Positions 1 to 9,462 of a stretch of DNA of 64,000 bases are shown piece after piece. Made by a program: the position numbers and the translations under genes. Source of the DNA: Metabacillus sp. KUDC1714 (lineage in GTDB: Bacteria; Bacillota; Bacilli; Bacillales; Bacillaceae); NCBI RefSeq assembly GCF_014217835.1, contig NZ_CP055263.1, positions 1,501,001 to 1,565,000 of the forward strand, given 5' to 3'. How positions within the stretch are numbered: position 1 is the stretch's first letter; the number at the start of each line of letters is the position of its first letter. The notes beneath the pieces were generated by a model, which ran no database searches, had not been told where the DNA came from, and worked only from the letters and a program-made list of their open reading frames with translations.

Positions 1-2707
1 GCGTTATTCCATCCAATGTAGCTGTTACCTTAATCACTGCATCACCTTCCTTTAATGCTGTAACTACCCCGTTGCTGTCTACAGAAGCAATCTCTGGTGT
101 CAGACTCTCATAGACAATCGCAGCATCTTCTAAAGAAGTATTAGATCCAGTGTTCATTTTTCCCGATACATGTAAGAGAGTTGAAGTATTCGGTGTAAGT
201 TGAGTTTTATCCGCAGATACTGTTACACTGGCCAATTCGACAGGTGGATAAGTTTCCACCATGAGGTACGGTCGCTTATCACTGTCTGCACCATTGTACA
301 GTTGAGTAAGATAACCGGTCAGCGCTGGATCTTGGGCGATGGCAAGCGATACCGTCTTATCGCCAGCTAATTGATCTTTCACAAACAAGGTAGCGTCGAA
401 TACATACCAAGAATCGAAACCGTCATCTTTAACCTGTATTGTAGACAGATGATCGCCGAGTGCAGGCTGGGTATCGTCGGAATCCCACATCAAACTGTTT
501 CCACTCCATAAATCATCCTCGACACCGTATAAGGAATTAGCTACTGTCTTTTTCTCATTTTTGCTTTCCAATGTTCGTCCATAGACGTACAGTTTCGCCG
601 TAGCAATCTTTCCACTTAGTTGACTCAAATCATATTTCAGATAGGTTCGAATCGAACTGTCATCATCTCCGCCTTTGATAAGTAAATCGGATGTATCCAG
701 AGGGGACGATGCATTTTTTTGGACGCTTGCAGCTTCAATAGCAGACAGCTGTTTAGGGATAGCCACACTGTTTATATAATCGGTCTCATTATTGCCGCTT
801 ATCTCATTACCAGACAACAAAATATTGGTTCCATAAGATATGTTAACACCGTTGGTATTGCCCGTTACACGATTGTTCTGAATGACGATGTTCTTTGGAA
901 TTCCTGCTCCATTACCCGCGTTCCCCGGATCTCCTTTATCTTCTAATGCGATAATACCCCAGAACCCATTCGCTGTATTGTCATAAATCTTATTGTTTTT
1001 TACAATCGTTCCAGGTGCATTCTTAAGACGAATCCCCTGACTGCCCTCTTTGGTGAAATGGATGATCTTATTGTTCTCTATAACGGTATTGGGAGAGCCA
1101 AGATATACTTGAATACCGTACCGATCCACATTCTCGATCACATTATTATGAATATAGTTGCCCGGACCTGCTGCATCATGTGTTGCACCAGGATTGCCTA
1201 CACCGATAGCCGCTTCACCGCCGCCGACAATATGGTTGAACCGAACCTCATTCATATATTCGTCTTCTCCATGAAAGTCAATCGAATCTAACGCAATGTT
1301 CTTATATTTGTTGTTTTCAATGAGATTATTATGGGTGTAGAATTGCATAAGTGTTCCATGACGCAGATAAGGTCCGATAAATCGATTATTGCGCACAACA
1401 TTGAAGTAGGAATCGTCTTCTCTGCCTAGTCGGCTTTCTTTGGGCTTACCTTCTATGGAAACGCCGTAGCCGCTTCCTCCTTCTGCAACATCTGTTGCAT
1501 TCCTGAATAAGGAGTTTTCCACAATTACATCATGACTATTAATAATCACTACACCAATGCGCTGGAATTTTTCAACTGTTAGATGGTCAAGTGTAATATT
1601 GTAAGAAGGCTTCCCGCTAGAAGATGTAATGTAAATTGCTTGTTTAGGCCCGCCTCTGTCAGGGTTGGCAACCTGAGTGTTGGTGGAATATTTGAGGTTC
1701 CAACTTGAGGTCAGGGTCATATTACTGATTTTGATATTGTTCTGCGCTGAAATCCGGATAATAATCCCATAATTAGTTGCGTGTTCTCCGAAATCGTTCG
1801 CATGATCAGAAACTAGAAGAACGCCATCTTGACTTTCTCCGCGTAATTGGACACCTGATTTCATTGTCAAGTGGGAGACACCATCGTTAGACATGCTGGA
1901 TAATTGATAATGACCATTAGGAAGATAGACCTCGTCGCCAGGCTGTGCTTTATCCAGAGCCTCACGGATGGCTTTAGCATCATCCTCGCCGTTATTGGAA
2001 GGATTCGCTCCAAAAGCTACGACATTAAGTTTTCTTCCCTTAACCGCTTGCAGCTCATGCGGTTTGTGGGGCGTGCCGTCCGCATAGTAAATACCAGGCT
2101 TGGTTGGAATTGGGGCATCTGGGTCTGGCCCGGTCGGAGGTATTTCCAAATTGTTTAGAACGAACCCATCTTGATGAGGCGGGTACACTTGAATTTCAGT
2201 GATGCTGGTCCATTGGTTCTCACCACGTCCTACTACTCGAACATAACGGGCCGTCACAGTCTCGAAGCCGAATGCCTCCAATTGAATCGTCGTACCGCTA
2301 CTGGTACCGCTGTATACCTTAGTCCAGTTCGTTTGATCGTTAGATACCTCGATATCAATCGTTTTAGTACGATTATCGCCCCTGTAGAAGGCTACACCTA
2401 GGTATGAAACCTCCTTCTGTGAACCCAGGTCAAGTTCAATCCATTGTCCGTCACCAAAGACTGACCAACGAGAGGTGATATCGCCGTCTATCGCATACTC
2501 TGGTATATTGGAATCGCTGCCGCTAGCACGGTATCCGACAATCGGCAGTTGATTTACTGGGTCACTGTTGCTGGCGGCTACCTCATCCTCGAACATAATC
2601 GGGTTTTCCACCGCATGGACCTGTTCTGCCCTTATACCAATGAAACTCGTGATCAGTATACCTAGGGTCAAGATAAAGGATATTGGTCTCTTGACACGTT
2701 TTCTCAT
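1..2707 (-). CDS. Secreted multidomain beta-helix polysaccharide-degrading protein, 3' end cut by window
   Basis: The reading frame is open from an ATG at 2707 to the window edge (902 codons seen, C-terminus missing). A GAGGGAG ribosome site lies upstream. Visible domains in order: signal peptide (about 1-28, basic start, hydrophobic core, likely cleavage near AEQVHA); F5/8-type C discoidin/CBM32-like domain (about 45-160); pectate-lyase-superfamily opening (LNVVAFGANPSNNGEDDAKA, about 205) followed by a right-handed beta-helix with many N-rich rungs to about 630; a DNRLRE/CBM96-like domain (about 660-815); and the start of a BIG2 Ig-like domain (GVVTALKEGDAVIKVTATL). It is probably an extracellular lyase or hydrolase that cuts a uronic-acid polysaccharide and feeds the importer and GH88 enzyme to its right. 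Substrate is inferred from context. The gene looks more GC-rich than its neighbours, which may mean transfer. Confidence 0.85.
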   Translation of the reverse strand, partial: MRKRVKRPISFILTLGILITSFIGIRAEQVHAVENPIMFEDEVAASNSDPVNQLPIVGYRASGSDSNIPEYAIDGDITSRWSVFGDGQWIELDLGSQKEVSYLGVAFYRGDNRTKTIDIEVSNDQTNWTKVYSGTSSGTTIQLEAFGFETVTARYVRVVGRGENQWTSITEIQVYPPHQDGFVLNNLEIPPTGPDPDAPIPTKPGIYYADGTPHKPHELQAVKGRKLNVVAFGANPSNNGEDDAKAIREALDKAQPGDEVYLPNGHYQLSSMSNDGVSHLTMKSGVQLRGESQDGVLLVSDHANDFGEHATNYGIIIRISAQNNIKISNMTLTSSWNLKYSTNTQVANPDRGGPKQAIYITSSSGKPSYNITLDHLTVEKFQRIGVVIINSHDVIVENSLFRNATDVAEGGSGYGVSIEGKPKESRLGREDDSYFNVVRNNRFIGPYLRHGTLMQFYTHNNLIENNKYKNIALDSIDFHGEDEYMNEVRFNHIVGGGEAAIGVGNPGATHDAAGPGNYIHNNVIENVDRYGIQVYLGSPNTVIENNKIIHFTKEGSQGIRLKNAPGTIVKNNKIYDNTANGFWGIIALEDKGDPGNAGNGAGIPKNIVIQNNRVTGNTNGVNISYGTNILLSGNEISGNNETDYINSVAIPKQLSAIEAASVQKNASSPLDTSDLLIKGGDDDSSIRTYLKYDLSQLSGKIATAKLYVYGRTLESKNEKKTVANSLYGVEDDLWSGNSLMWDSDDTQPALGDHLSTIQVKDDGFDSWYVFDATLFVKDQLAGDKTVSLAIAQDPALTGYLTQLYNGADSDKRPYLMVETYPPVELASVTVSADKTQLTPNTSTLLHVSGKMNTGSNTSLEDAAIVYESLTPEIASVDSNGVVTALKEGDAVIKVTATLDGIT

Positions 2708-3049
2708 GTTCAGTACTCACTCCCTCAATAAATAATAAAATAACAATTGTGAATTTATCCCCAATTACTCTTAAGGGCATACGAGTAGTGCGATGACAAA
2801 TCTGGATTATAGCAGCGTGCTTATCCGTAAAAATAATAGTGAGTTTGGTAGATTTGCTACTAAATAATCAATACACTCCGAAAAATGGTGTTAAAAAACT
2901 TCTAAATTCTTAAGACCATTACAATTCAAAGTATACTATTATCCTCTTCATCCTTTTCTTGAAGAAAGACTTGCAAGTTTTTTAATATTTCATGTCTCCA
3001 GGAATATTCAACATTTCTTTTCTTTTCTCTTCTCTTAAAAGTAATTAAA
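2708..3049. other. Intergenic stretch, no gene seen
   Basis: AT-rich spacer between the FAD oxidoreductase and the beta-helix gene. It should hold the promoter or leader of the beta-helix gene, but no clear promoter, riboswitch or terminator was recognised. Confidence 0.5.
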
Positions 3050-4423
3050 CTAGTTAATTACCTTTTTAGACGGCTCTATCTCTAAATAAGCTCCCTGTTC
3101 TTGTAAGATACCCTGTAATTTTTTAATGTTAAGTTCTTGAACCTTTACATTTTCTCTTGCTGCAATTGCAGCTGCAACTCCTCCTGCCTGCCCAATTGCT
3201 CCTGCAGTAGGCGTTGTTCTTACGCCAGCTTGTGCTTCAAAAGTGGCAGAAAGACACCTTCCTACAACAATTAAATTGTCAATTTCTTTGGAAACAAGAG
3301 ATCTATAAGGTATTCCATAAATCCCTCCCCATTCTAGTTTCCTATGTGAAGTGCCTTCTCCATCCGGACTATGAATATCGATTGGATAACCTGAGTGAGC
3401 AATAACATCATAAAATTTACGTTGTTCTAATAAATCTTCTGCCTTTAACGTATATAATCCCTCAATTTGCCTTGAACTTCGAACACCAATCGAAGGACCA
3501 GTTGAAACCACTACAGCATTTTCAAAACCAATCATATAGTTTTTCATAAAATACTCAAGTTCCCGGCATTGTTTTCTGCCTTCAATTTCAGCATTGCTTA
3601 AGCTCCAAGGGTCTGTACTGTCAAAACCTAATAATCTAGTCGTATTAAAGATTACTTCTCCAGGGTTATTGGTTTCAAAAAACAAGACATCCTCTCTTTT
3701 TATCGTGATGTCCCCTCTTTCTTTAGCTTCTTTGAACTCTTTTAAATAGCCGACAACAGATAGTCGCTCAACTTTATTTAGATCATCTAGGTTTTCTGGT
3801 ACCCTTGTAAAATTTTCAGGGTTTTCCTTTATATATTGTTTAACTCGATTGATATCTACGTTTCTAACTTTCATTTTTAATGTCATGGGTTGCGATGCAC
3901 CATCAGTTTCTCTTCCTTTGGTAAACTTTACACCTGACCATGCAGCTAAATCTCCGTCACCGGAAGCATCTATAAAAATCTTACCGCTAATTTCGGAAAG
4001 TCCGGCTTTATTACAGACTTTTATCTTTGTTATTTTACTTCCTTCTTTTATGACTTCAGCTAATACTGTGTGGTATAAGATTTCGGCACCACTTTCAACT
4101 AACATCATTTCTAATTCGTGTTTCATTGCTTCTGAATCAAATGGAGTGATTGAGTAAGTGTAATTAGTTAAATCCTTTATATGTCCAACAGATTTCCCAA
4201 TTTTTTTCAAGCGTTGAATGATTTCATCCGTAATTCCTTGAATAGCTTGTTTTTTTCCTGCATGAAAAGTCATCATCGGACCTACTCCTGCAGCTGTTAG
4301 CATCCCCCCTAAAAAACCATGAGATTCAACGATTAATGTTTTGGCCCCTAACCTTGAAGACCCTATTCCTGCTACCGCACCAGAAATACCCCCACCTAAA
4401 ATGATCACGTCAAATTCTTTCAT
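3050..4423 (-). CDS. FAD-dependent oxidoreductase (FAD_oxidored family)
   Basis: 457 aa. The N-terminus has a Rossmann dinucleotide-binding motif (VIILGGGISGAVAG, glycines at 10-15) followed by E34 at the end of strand 2, typical for FAD. An ISGKIFIDASGDGDLAAWSG segment (about 147-165) and a C-terminal VVGRCLSATFEAQAG block followed by GAIGQAGGVAAAIA are hallmarks of the PF12831 family of cytosolic flavoproteins often found in sugar-degradation loci. The start ATG has GAGGAG 7-8 nt upstream. It lies 119 bp downstream of the YesL-like gene, in the same direction as the GH88/importer genes. A role in oxidising an uncommon sugar or uronic-acid derivative is inferred; no substrate can be read from sequence. 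Confidence 0.85.
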   Translation of the reverse strand: MKEFDVIILGGGISGAVAGIGSSRLGAKTLIVESHGFLGGMLTAAGVGPMMTFHAGKKQAIQGITDEIIQRLKKIGKSVGHIKDLTNYTYSITPFDSEAMKHELEMMLVESGAEILYHTVLAEVIKEGSKITKIKVCNKAGLSEISGKIFIDASGDGDLAAWSGVKFTKGRETDGASQPMTLKMKVRNVDINRVKQYIKENPENFTRVPENLDDLNKVERLSVVGYLKEFKEAKERGDITIKREDVLFFETNNPGEVIFNTTRLLGFDSTDPWSLSNAEIEGRKQCRELEYFMKNYMIGFENAVVVSTGPSIGVRSSRQIEGLYTLKAEDLLEQRKFYDVIAHSGYPIDIHSPDGEGTSHRKLEWGGIYGIPYRSLVSKEIDNLIVVGRCLSATFEAQAGVRTTPTAGAIGQAGGVAAAIAARENVKVQELNIKKLQGILQEQGAYLEIEPSKKVIN

Positions 4424-4542
4424 TTAAACACTCCTCAAGATAATAAAATTTACTACTAGACAAAATGTTAATTATTACATGACACATACAGAAACATATT
4501 TTTTGCATGTCCTTCCATTCTTCAACTCGTTGTCAAACATGA

Positions 4543-5214
4543 CTAACCTAGTGCACGATACCTTCCCTTAACTGGCTTATTGCTCCTTACCGTCATCATT
4601 GTGTGACATTCCTTGTCTTCGATCGCTAAATTGGCGATCCACATAAGTGCAAATGCAAGGTAACTAAAGCTGAAGAAAGGAAGGAGCCCCGGAATAGCCT
4701 CCATGAGTAAGGCAAAACAAAACAAGATAAAGGTCATTGAAATCACATGAAAGGGATAAGAGATCGTCATCATGAACGAAACCTTAAATAATTGGATGAC
4801 CTTTAGATCATAATGAGTAAAAACTGGAGCGATAAAGAACAAAGTCATCAAATACAATAAGCAGATGGCAAACATGAGTAAAAAGAACACCATCGAGGCT
4901 GTACCGCTCTGTGCTTGGAAAAAACGCAAGTAAAAATAAAGAATAAAACCAACAGCAACAGAAATACCTCCAACAACATTCGCTTTATAAAAATCTTTTT
5001 TATAAAGTTGCTTAAACGCAGGGAAAAGGGCAATGTCAGTCTGTCCGCGAACCCACTTTCTTGTTACAGCAAACATCGCAAATGTCGCTGGAAAAAAACC
5101 GAATCCGATCAACCCTATTACAGTAAAAATTGCCCATAAGAATTGCAGATATACTAAGCGTGAAATCCACTCCATTACTGTATAAATGCCTCCAATTATA
5201 CCTTTGTCTGCCAT
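4543..5214 (-). CDS. YesL-like DUF624 membrane protein
   Basis: 223 aa, with about five hydrophobic segments (roughly 17-48, 80-98, 105-130, 145-170, 178-195). Proteins of this type (B. subtilis YesL, DUF624) accompany Lpl/Yte-type polysaccharide importers and lyase genes. Their function is unknown; a role in transporter assembly or regulation is often suggested. The motif GFGFFPATFAMFAVTRKW near residue 37 resembles the family's conserved PAT block. Good ribosome site (AGGAGA). It follows the GH88 gene after a terminator-like hairpin, so it may be read through or have its own promoter. Confidence 0.8.
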   Translation of the reverse strand: MADKGIIGGIYTVMEWISRLVYLQFLWAIFTVIGLIGFGFFPATFAMFAVTRKWVRGQTDIALFPAFKQLYKKDFYKANVVGGISVAVGFILYFYLRFFQAQSGTASMVFFLLMFAICLLYLMTLFFIAPVFTHYDLKVIQLFKVSFMMTISYPFHVISMTFILFCFALLMEAIPGLLPFFSFSYLAFALMWIANLAIEDKECHTMMTVRSNKPVKGRYRALG

Positions 5215-5360
5215 TTTCTTCTCTCCTAAAAATAATAAAAGTTTACACAGGGATTTTTGGCTCTCACGTATCCAGCTCTACCTTTTCCCATTTCTAACCA
5301 CAGAAAAAGCTTCCAATATCAAAACCTTCCTAATCTTTAACTCTCTATCGTTCCCTTTAA

Positions 5361-5409
5361 GAAAAATGGCTGCCTCAAATAGATTCTGAGGAAAATTTAA
5401 GGCAGCCAT
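5361..5409 (-). terminator. Terminator after the GH88 gene
   Basis: Arms ATGGCTGCCT and AGGCAGCCAT (5366-5375 and 5400-5409) form a 10-bp perfect stem. Read on the minus strand it is followed by TTTTTC, just past the stop codon of the GH88 gene. Confidence 0.7.
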
Positions 5410-5415
5410 ATGTTA

Positions 5416-6612
5416 TTACCAGTACATTTTCCAATCCTTCAGTAATCGAACGAGCGCTTCCATGTAGAAATAGTCGCCCCAAATGCAACATTCATCAACA
5501 CCTGTATTTCTAGGTTTATGGTAGACTGCGTGTTTTAAAACTCCATTAGCATGGGGTTCATCTTTTGTTGTGTAGTGTTCAGCAAGCGAATGAACAATAT
5601 GCAATGCACTATTTTCATAATACTCTTTCATACCATCAGTTAGAGGTAGCCTTTTACTCATTTCAAGTAAGCCGCAGACGGCAATGGCAGCAGCAGAACT
5701 ATCTCTTTCTTCTTCTCCTTTTGTAAAGACTAAGTCCCAATAACAGACGTGATCCTCTGGGAGGCGATTAAGAAAGTAGTTTGCTAGTTTTTTGCTTAGG
5801 TTGATAAATGTTTCATCACCTGTATAGTGATAGCTGAGGGGGAATCCATACATTCCCCATGCCTGCCCTCTTGCCCAGCAGGAATCATCTGAAAACCCTT
5901 GATGAGTGTTGCCGTATAGAGGTTTTCCCGTCACTGGATCCATATAAAACGTATGATATGTTGAAGAATCTGGACGAACAATATACTTAGCTGACTGCTT
6001 TGCATGATGATAAGCAAGTTGACGATAGGTTTGATCACCTGTTACTTCACTTGCCCAATAAAGCAGGGGCAAGTTCATCATACAATCAATAATCATCCTT
6101 CCGCTTTGCTTGGGATCTGTTAATTCTCCCCAAGCTTGAATGATTCCCGCATTTTCAGAGTAGCGAGTAAGAAGTAATTCAGCTGCTTCAAGTGCTGCTT
6201 CCTTTCCTGGATTCTCTCCCGTTAATTTATAAGCACTGACAGATGAGAGACTGTACAAAAACCCCAGATCATGGTGGTTCACGACAATTCTGTTCTTAAT
6301 TCTATCTTTAAAACTATTAACATGTTTTTCAGCCACTCGTCTGTATTTTTCTTCACCGGTATATTCATAACCTAGCCAGAGCATTCCAGTCCAGAAACCT
6401 GTCGTCCATTCGACATTCTCTATCGCTGAATAAACTAAATTCTGGCTGCTGGCACTAGGAAATTGAGATGTAAAAGCCTCCAGGTTCTGATCGATTTTAA
6501 AAAGCACATCATCTAGTGCCTTTTCAATAAAAGCACGATCTACAGGTGGTCTCGTTGAAAACCTTTCTTTTCTTAAGAGACTTTCATCTACGACTTGTTC
6601 GGTTTTCTGCAT
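5416..6612 (-). CDS. GH88 unsaturated glucuronyl hydrolase
   Basis: 398 aa, an (alpha/alpha)6-barrel enzyme. The two catalytic aspartates of family GH88 can be placed: D115 in VVNHHDLGFLYS and D176 in GRMIIDCMMNLPLLYW. Their 61-residue spacing equals that of D88 and D149 in the Bacillus sp. GL1 enzyme. A DDSCWARGQAWGMYGF block (about 242-257) also fits. The enzyme removes the 4,5-unsaturated uronic acid left by polysaccharide lyases from oligosaccharide non-reducing ends by hydrating the double bond. No signal peptide, so it is cytosolic and acts after import. Good ribosome site (GGAGG). It lies 27 bp downstream of the solute-binding lipoprotein gene and is followed by a terminator. Confidence 0.92.
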   Translation of the reverse strand: MQKTEQVVDESLLRKERFSTRPPVDRAFIEKALDDVLFKIDQNLEAFTSQFPSASSQNLVYSAIENVEWTTGFWTGMLWLGYEYTGEEKYRRVAEKHVNSFKDRIKNRIVVNHHDLGFLYSLSSVSAYKLTGENPGKEAALEAAELLLTRYSENAGIIQAWGELTDPKQSGRMIIDCMMNLPLLYWASEVTGDQTYRQLAYHHAKQSAKYIVRPDSSTYHTFYMDPVTGKPLYGNTHQGFSDDSCWARGQAWGMYGFPLSYHYTGDETFINLSKKLANYFLNRLPEDHVCYWDLVFTKGEEERDSSAAAIAVCGLLEMSKRLPLTDGMKEYYENSALHIVHSLAEHYTTKDEPHANGVLKHAVYHKPRNTGVDECCIWGDYFYMEALVRLLKDWKMYW

Positions 6613-6639
6613 CTTTGTTACCTCCTACTCTATTTACTA

Positions 6640-8205
6640 TCATTTCTCCGACGATCGATTATACGCTTTTTGATGGAGCTCAATATATTCCTCGACACCA
6701 AGATTTTTTAGTTGATTCTTAAATTTCTCATAATCTATCTCTTCGGCACCCATGACCCATTTTTGCATCATTTCATCTCGGTAGGTTTTTAAGTCTGCTG
6801 CAATTTCAATAATCTTCTTTTCTTCTTCTTCAGTAAAAGTGAAAGGTGGCAGCGGCTCTGCAAAATAGTTATTGGCAGTGTATTCTTCTATCCCTTTTAA
6901 GGCAATCGGATTTAACCATTGCTTTTCATACTCAAAATCCTGATGATAAGAAAAGAGAGTTTGGGATCCATGCTCATGCAAAGTCGTTGGAACATCTGGA
7001 GAACTCAAAATTTCATCTTTAAATACAGGTTTTCCATCGATTAGATCGTAAGTTTCTCCTTCTACTCCATAGTTCATCAAGCGTCGTCCCTCTTCTGTAT
7101 AAAAGAAATCAAGATATTTGATCGCTTTTACTGGATCTTCTGTTGAATAGCCAATCGCTATTCCTGCTTTGTCTCCATATGGATCACGGACGGTAGGTTC
7201 GACTTTTTCACCTTCCGTATTTTGAGGAGGAGCAAATGTTTCAAATTTAAACTCTTCTACCTGATCTTTTAATAAATCGTTATAACCTGCCGTGCTTCCA
7301 AACCAATCGTGTGTCATACCTCCTTGATTATTGCCTAGTAAGATATCTCTAGCCTTTGCCCCTCTTGTAAAGATCTCTGGATCAATTAACTTTTCTTCAT
7401 ACCAATTAGCTAATCCTGAAAGGGCAGTACTATATTTTTCTTCATATGGTCCGTATTGAATTTTATCTCCATCAAGATAGAGGTCATTATGAGCCCCCCA
7501 TAAAATCGTAAGGTCTCCCAAACTTTCCGGAATTCTTGAAAAATAAGGAATCTCATCTTGTTTACCATTTCCATTTGGATCTTTTTCTTTAAATGCCTTT
7601 AACACTTCATATGCTTCTTCTGTCGTTTGCGGGGTTTTAAGGCCAAGCTTATCCAACCAATCTTGTCTAACGAACCATCCCTTCTGCGCCTTCCCATCTG
7701 CTATAAAAGGAATAAAATAAAGATTTCCGTCAGAAGCTGTAGCAAATTCTTTTAAGCCTTCCATCTCATCAAGGTATTTCTTAATGTTTGGAGCATGTTT
7801 CTCAATTAAATCATCTAATGGAAGAAACGCCCCTTCTTTCCCATACTTCGTTAAATCAGCTTTTGTCCCATGAACAAGATCAGGAATTTCTCCTGAAGCA
7901 ATCATCAAGTTAAAAGCTTCCTGACTATCTGTTGAAGTCTTTGGAGCCACTCCTTTCAAGTTGACATTTGTTAACTCAGCTGCCTTCTTAAACGTCGTCC
8001 AATCATCATTAAAAATAACCTGGCCATCAAAATGATGAAGGTGAATCTTCAGATCAATTGGTTCCTTAGATACCTGAAACCCCGTTAGACCTTTTTCACT
8101 TTCTGAGTTTTTATTAGCATCCACATCACTTGAAGCACTATTATTCGAGCAACCTCCAATTAGTAGCATAAAAATGGAGAACAAGATCAAAGCGATTTTT
8201 TTCAA
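6640..8205 (-). CDS. Sugar-binding lipoprotein of ABC importer (LplA-like)
   Basis: 521 aa from a TTG start at 8205. That start has GGGGGGAG five to six nt upstream; a TTG five codons earlier overlaps this ribosome site and is unlikely. Lipoprotein signal peptide with lipobox LIGGC, then a Ser/Asn-rich linker. A family 1-type extracellular solute-binding fold follows, including WFVRQDWLDKLGLKTPQTTE and a Ca-binding-like DPNGNGKQDEIPY loop (about 208-221) characteristic of LplA/YtcQ/YesO-type proteins. It is the surface receptor that delivers oligosaccharides to the two permeases encoded upstream. No dedicated ATPase is present; such importers usually borrow a shared MsmX-type ATPase. Confidence 0.9.
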   Translation of the reverse strand: MKKIALILFSIFMLLIGGCSNNSASSDVDANKNSESEKGLTGFQVSKEPIDLKIHLHHFDGQVIFNDDWTTFKKAAELTNVNLKGVAPKTSTDSQEAFNLMIASGEIPDLVHGTKADLTKYGKEGAFLPLDDLIEKHAPNIKKYLDEMEGLKEFATASDGNLYFIPFIADGKAQKGWFVRQDWLDKLGLKTPQTTEEAYEVLKAFKEKDPNGNGKQDEIPYFSRIPESLGDLTILWGAHNDLYLDGDKIQYGPYEEKYSTALSGLANWYEEKLIDPEIFTRGAKARDILLGNNQGGMTHDWFGSTAGYNDLLKDQVEEFKFETFAPPQNTEGEKVEPTVRDPYGDKAGIAIGYSTEDPVKAIKYLDFFYTEEGRRLMNYGVEGETYDLIDGKPVFKDEILSSPDVPTTLHEHGSQTLFSYHQDFEYEKQWLNPIALKGIEEYTANNYFAEPLPPFTFTEEEEKKIIEIAADLKTYRDEMMQKWVMGAEEIDYEKFKNQLKNLGVEEYIELHQKAYNRSSEK

Positions 8206-8285
8206 TTTTACTCCCCCCAAAAACTTAATTTTTAATTTTGGATCTTTTCTAAGAGATTGTTGCTTTTAAAACGAAAACTGTTTCA

Positions 8286-8413
8286 GGTTGATTGGAGCGG
8301 CAGTGCGAGACTCCTGCGGGAGTAGCGGGACAGGTGAGACCCCACAGGCGTTTACGCCGAGGAGGCTCACCGCCCGCCCCGCGGAAAGCGAGCATCTCTC
8401 GCTGCAATCAACC
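8286..8413. repeat. GC-rich interspersed repeat with terminal inverted repeats
   Basis: A 128-bp island far richer in G+C than its surroundings. It is bounded by 8-bp inverted repeats (GGTTGATT at 8286 and AATCAACC at 8406) and contains nested arms GGTGAG/CTCACC (8333-8338 and 8366-8371) around a GGCG-TTTA-CGCC hairpin (8347-8358). Recalled, not searched: closely similar blocks are common between genes of many Bacillaceae. It sits between the second permease and the lipoprotein gene, inside the presumed operon, where it could act as processing site or attenuator. Confidence 0.75.
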
Positions 8414-8592
8414 ACACCATATTACTTGGTAAATAGCAACAAAGTTTGCGAAAACAGCCTTAATTTTTGTTACGTGTATAAACAATTAGGAATTTAATAG
8501 AAACAATGAATTCTGTTTTTAGTATAAAAACGAAAACATAATCCCAAAAACGTCATAGATAAGGACATTACTTATTTAGTAGTTATCATTCT

Positions 8593-9462
8593 CTACTCTT
8601 TAATCCCGCCAATCATCGTTCCTTTTACAAAATACTTTTGCAAATACGGATAGACCAATATGATCGGAATAATCGAAACAATTATTGTCGCATATATCAC
8701 GGTCTCTGCAGAGTATTGAGAGGTTGTATCCAGTGAATTAGCCATTTGTTCCTTTACACTCATATCAACAACCAATTTTTTCAATAGCACCTGCAGAGGA
8801 ATTTTACTTTCATCATTTAATACAATCATTGACCAGAAGTAGCCGTTCCACCTGCTTACCGCGTAAAAGAGCCCGACTGTTATGAGCGCTGGTTTTGATA
8901 AGGGCAAGAAGATTTTCCACAATATCTGCAGATCATTTGCTCCATCCACTTTTGCCGACTCTTCCAAGGAATCTGGTACTGATTGAAAAAAGCTTCTCAT
9001 TATAAAGACCAAAAACGTTGAAATAGCAAAGCCTACAATGATCGCTGTCCGAGTATCAAGTAATCCCAGATCTTTTAAATTCAAGTAGGTAGGGATAATT
9101 CCTGCATTGAACCACATCGTGAATGCGATAAAAAAAGCGAAAAAGCTGCGACCTTTTAGTCGTTTTTTAGAAAGCGGATAGGCCCCACAAATCGTAACAA
9201 ACATGCTAAACAGTGTTCCAACTACCGTGTAAAAGATTGTATTTCCGTATGCTACCCAAATTCCAGGCTCCTCAAGGACCAGTTTGTATGCTTCAAATGT
9301 TATATCTTTCGGAAATAAGAGCACATCTCCCTTAAGAACGGCATCAGATGAACTGATAGAAGCAGACAGGACATAAATGAATGGGTAAATGCAGATAATG
9401 GCAATCAATCCGACAACAGTATAAATTATGAAATCGGGTATTTTACTTCCAAAACTCTTCAT
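8593..9462 (-). CDS. Carbohydrate ABC permease (LplC-like, MalG type)
   Basis: 289 aa inner-membrane permease with about six TM segments. The cytoplasmic EAA loop that docks the ATPase is visible (EESAKVDGANDLQILWKIFLPL, about 167-188). The C-terminus ends in YLQKYFVKGTMIGGIKE, the typical MalG-subfamily ending. It starts immediately after the stop of the partner permease (TAA then ATG, no gap), so the two are co-translated. With the partner and the lipoprotein it forms a complex oligosaccharide importer of the Lpl/Yte class. Confidence 0.92.
   Translation of the reverse strand: MKSFGSKIPDFIIYTVVGLIAIICIYPFIYVLSASISSSDAVLKGDVLLFPKDITFEAYKLVLEEPGIWVAYGNTIFYTVVGTLFSMFVTICGAYPLSKKRLKGRSFFAFFIAFTMWFNAGIIPTYLNLKDLGLLDTRTAIIVGFAISTFLVFIMRSFFQSVPDSLEESAKVDGANDLQILWKIFLPLSKPALITVGLFYAVSRWNGYFWSMIVLNDESKIPLQVLLKKLVVDMSVKEQMANSLDTTSQYSAETVIYATIIVSIIPIILVYPYLQKYFVKGTMIGGIKE

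Noticed and set aside
719..2401. Several plus-strand open frames of 75-84 codons
   Set aside because: They lie inside the continuous minus-strand beta-helix gene, have no ribosome sites and have non-protein-like composition.
8288..8497. Plus-strand open frame of 69 codons
   Set aside because: It covers the GC-rich interspersed repeat; the frame is a by-product of that repeat's composition.
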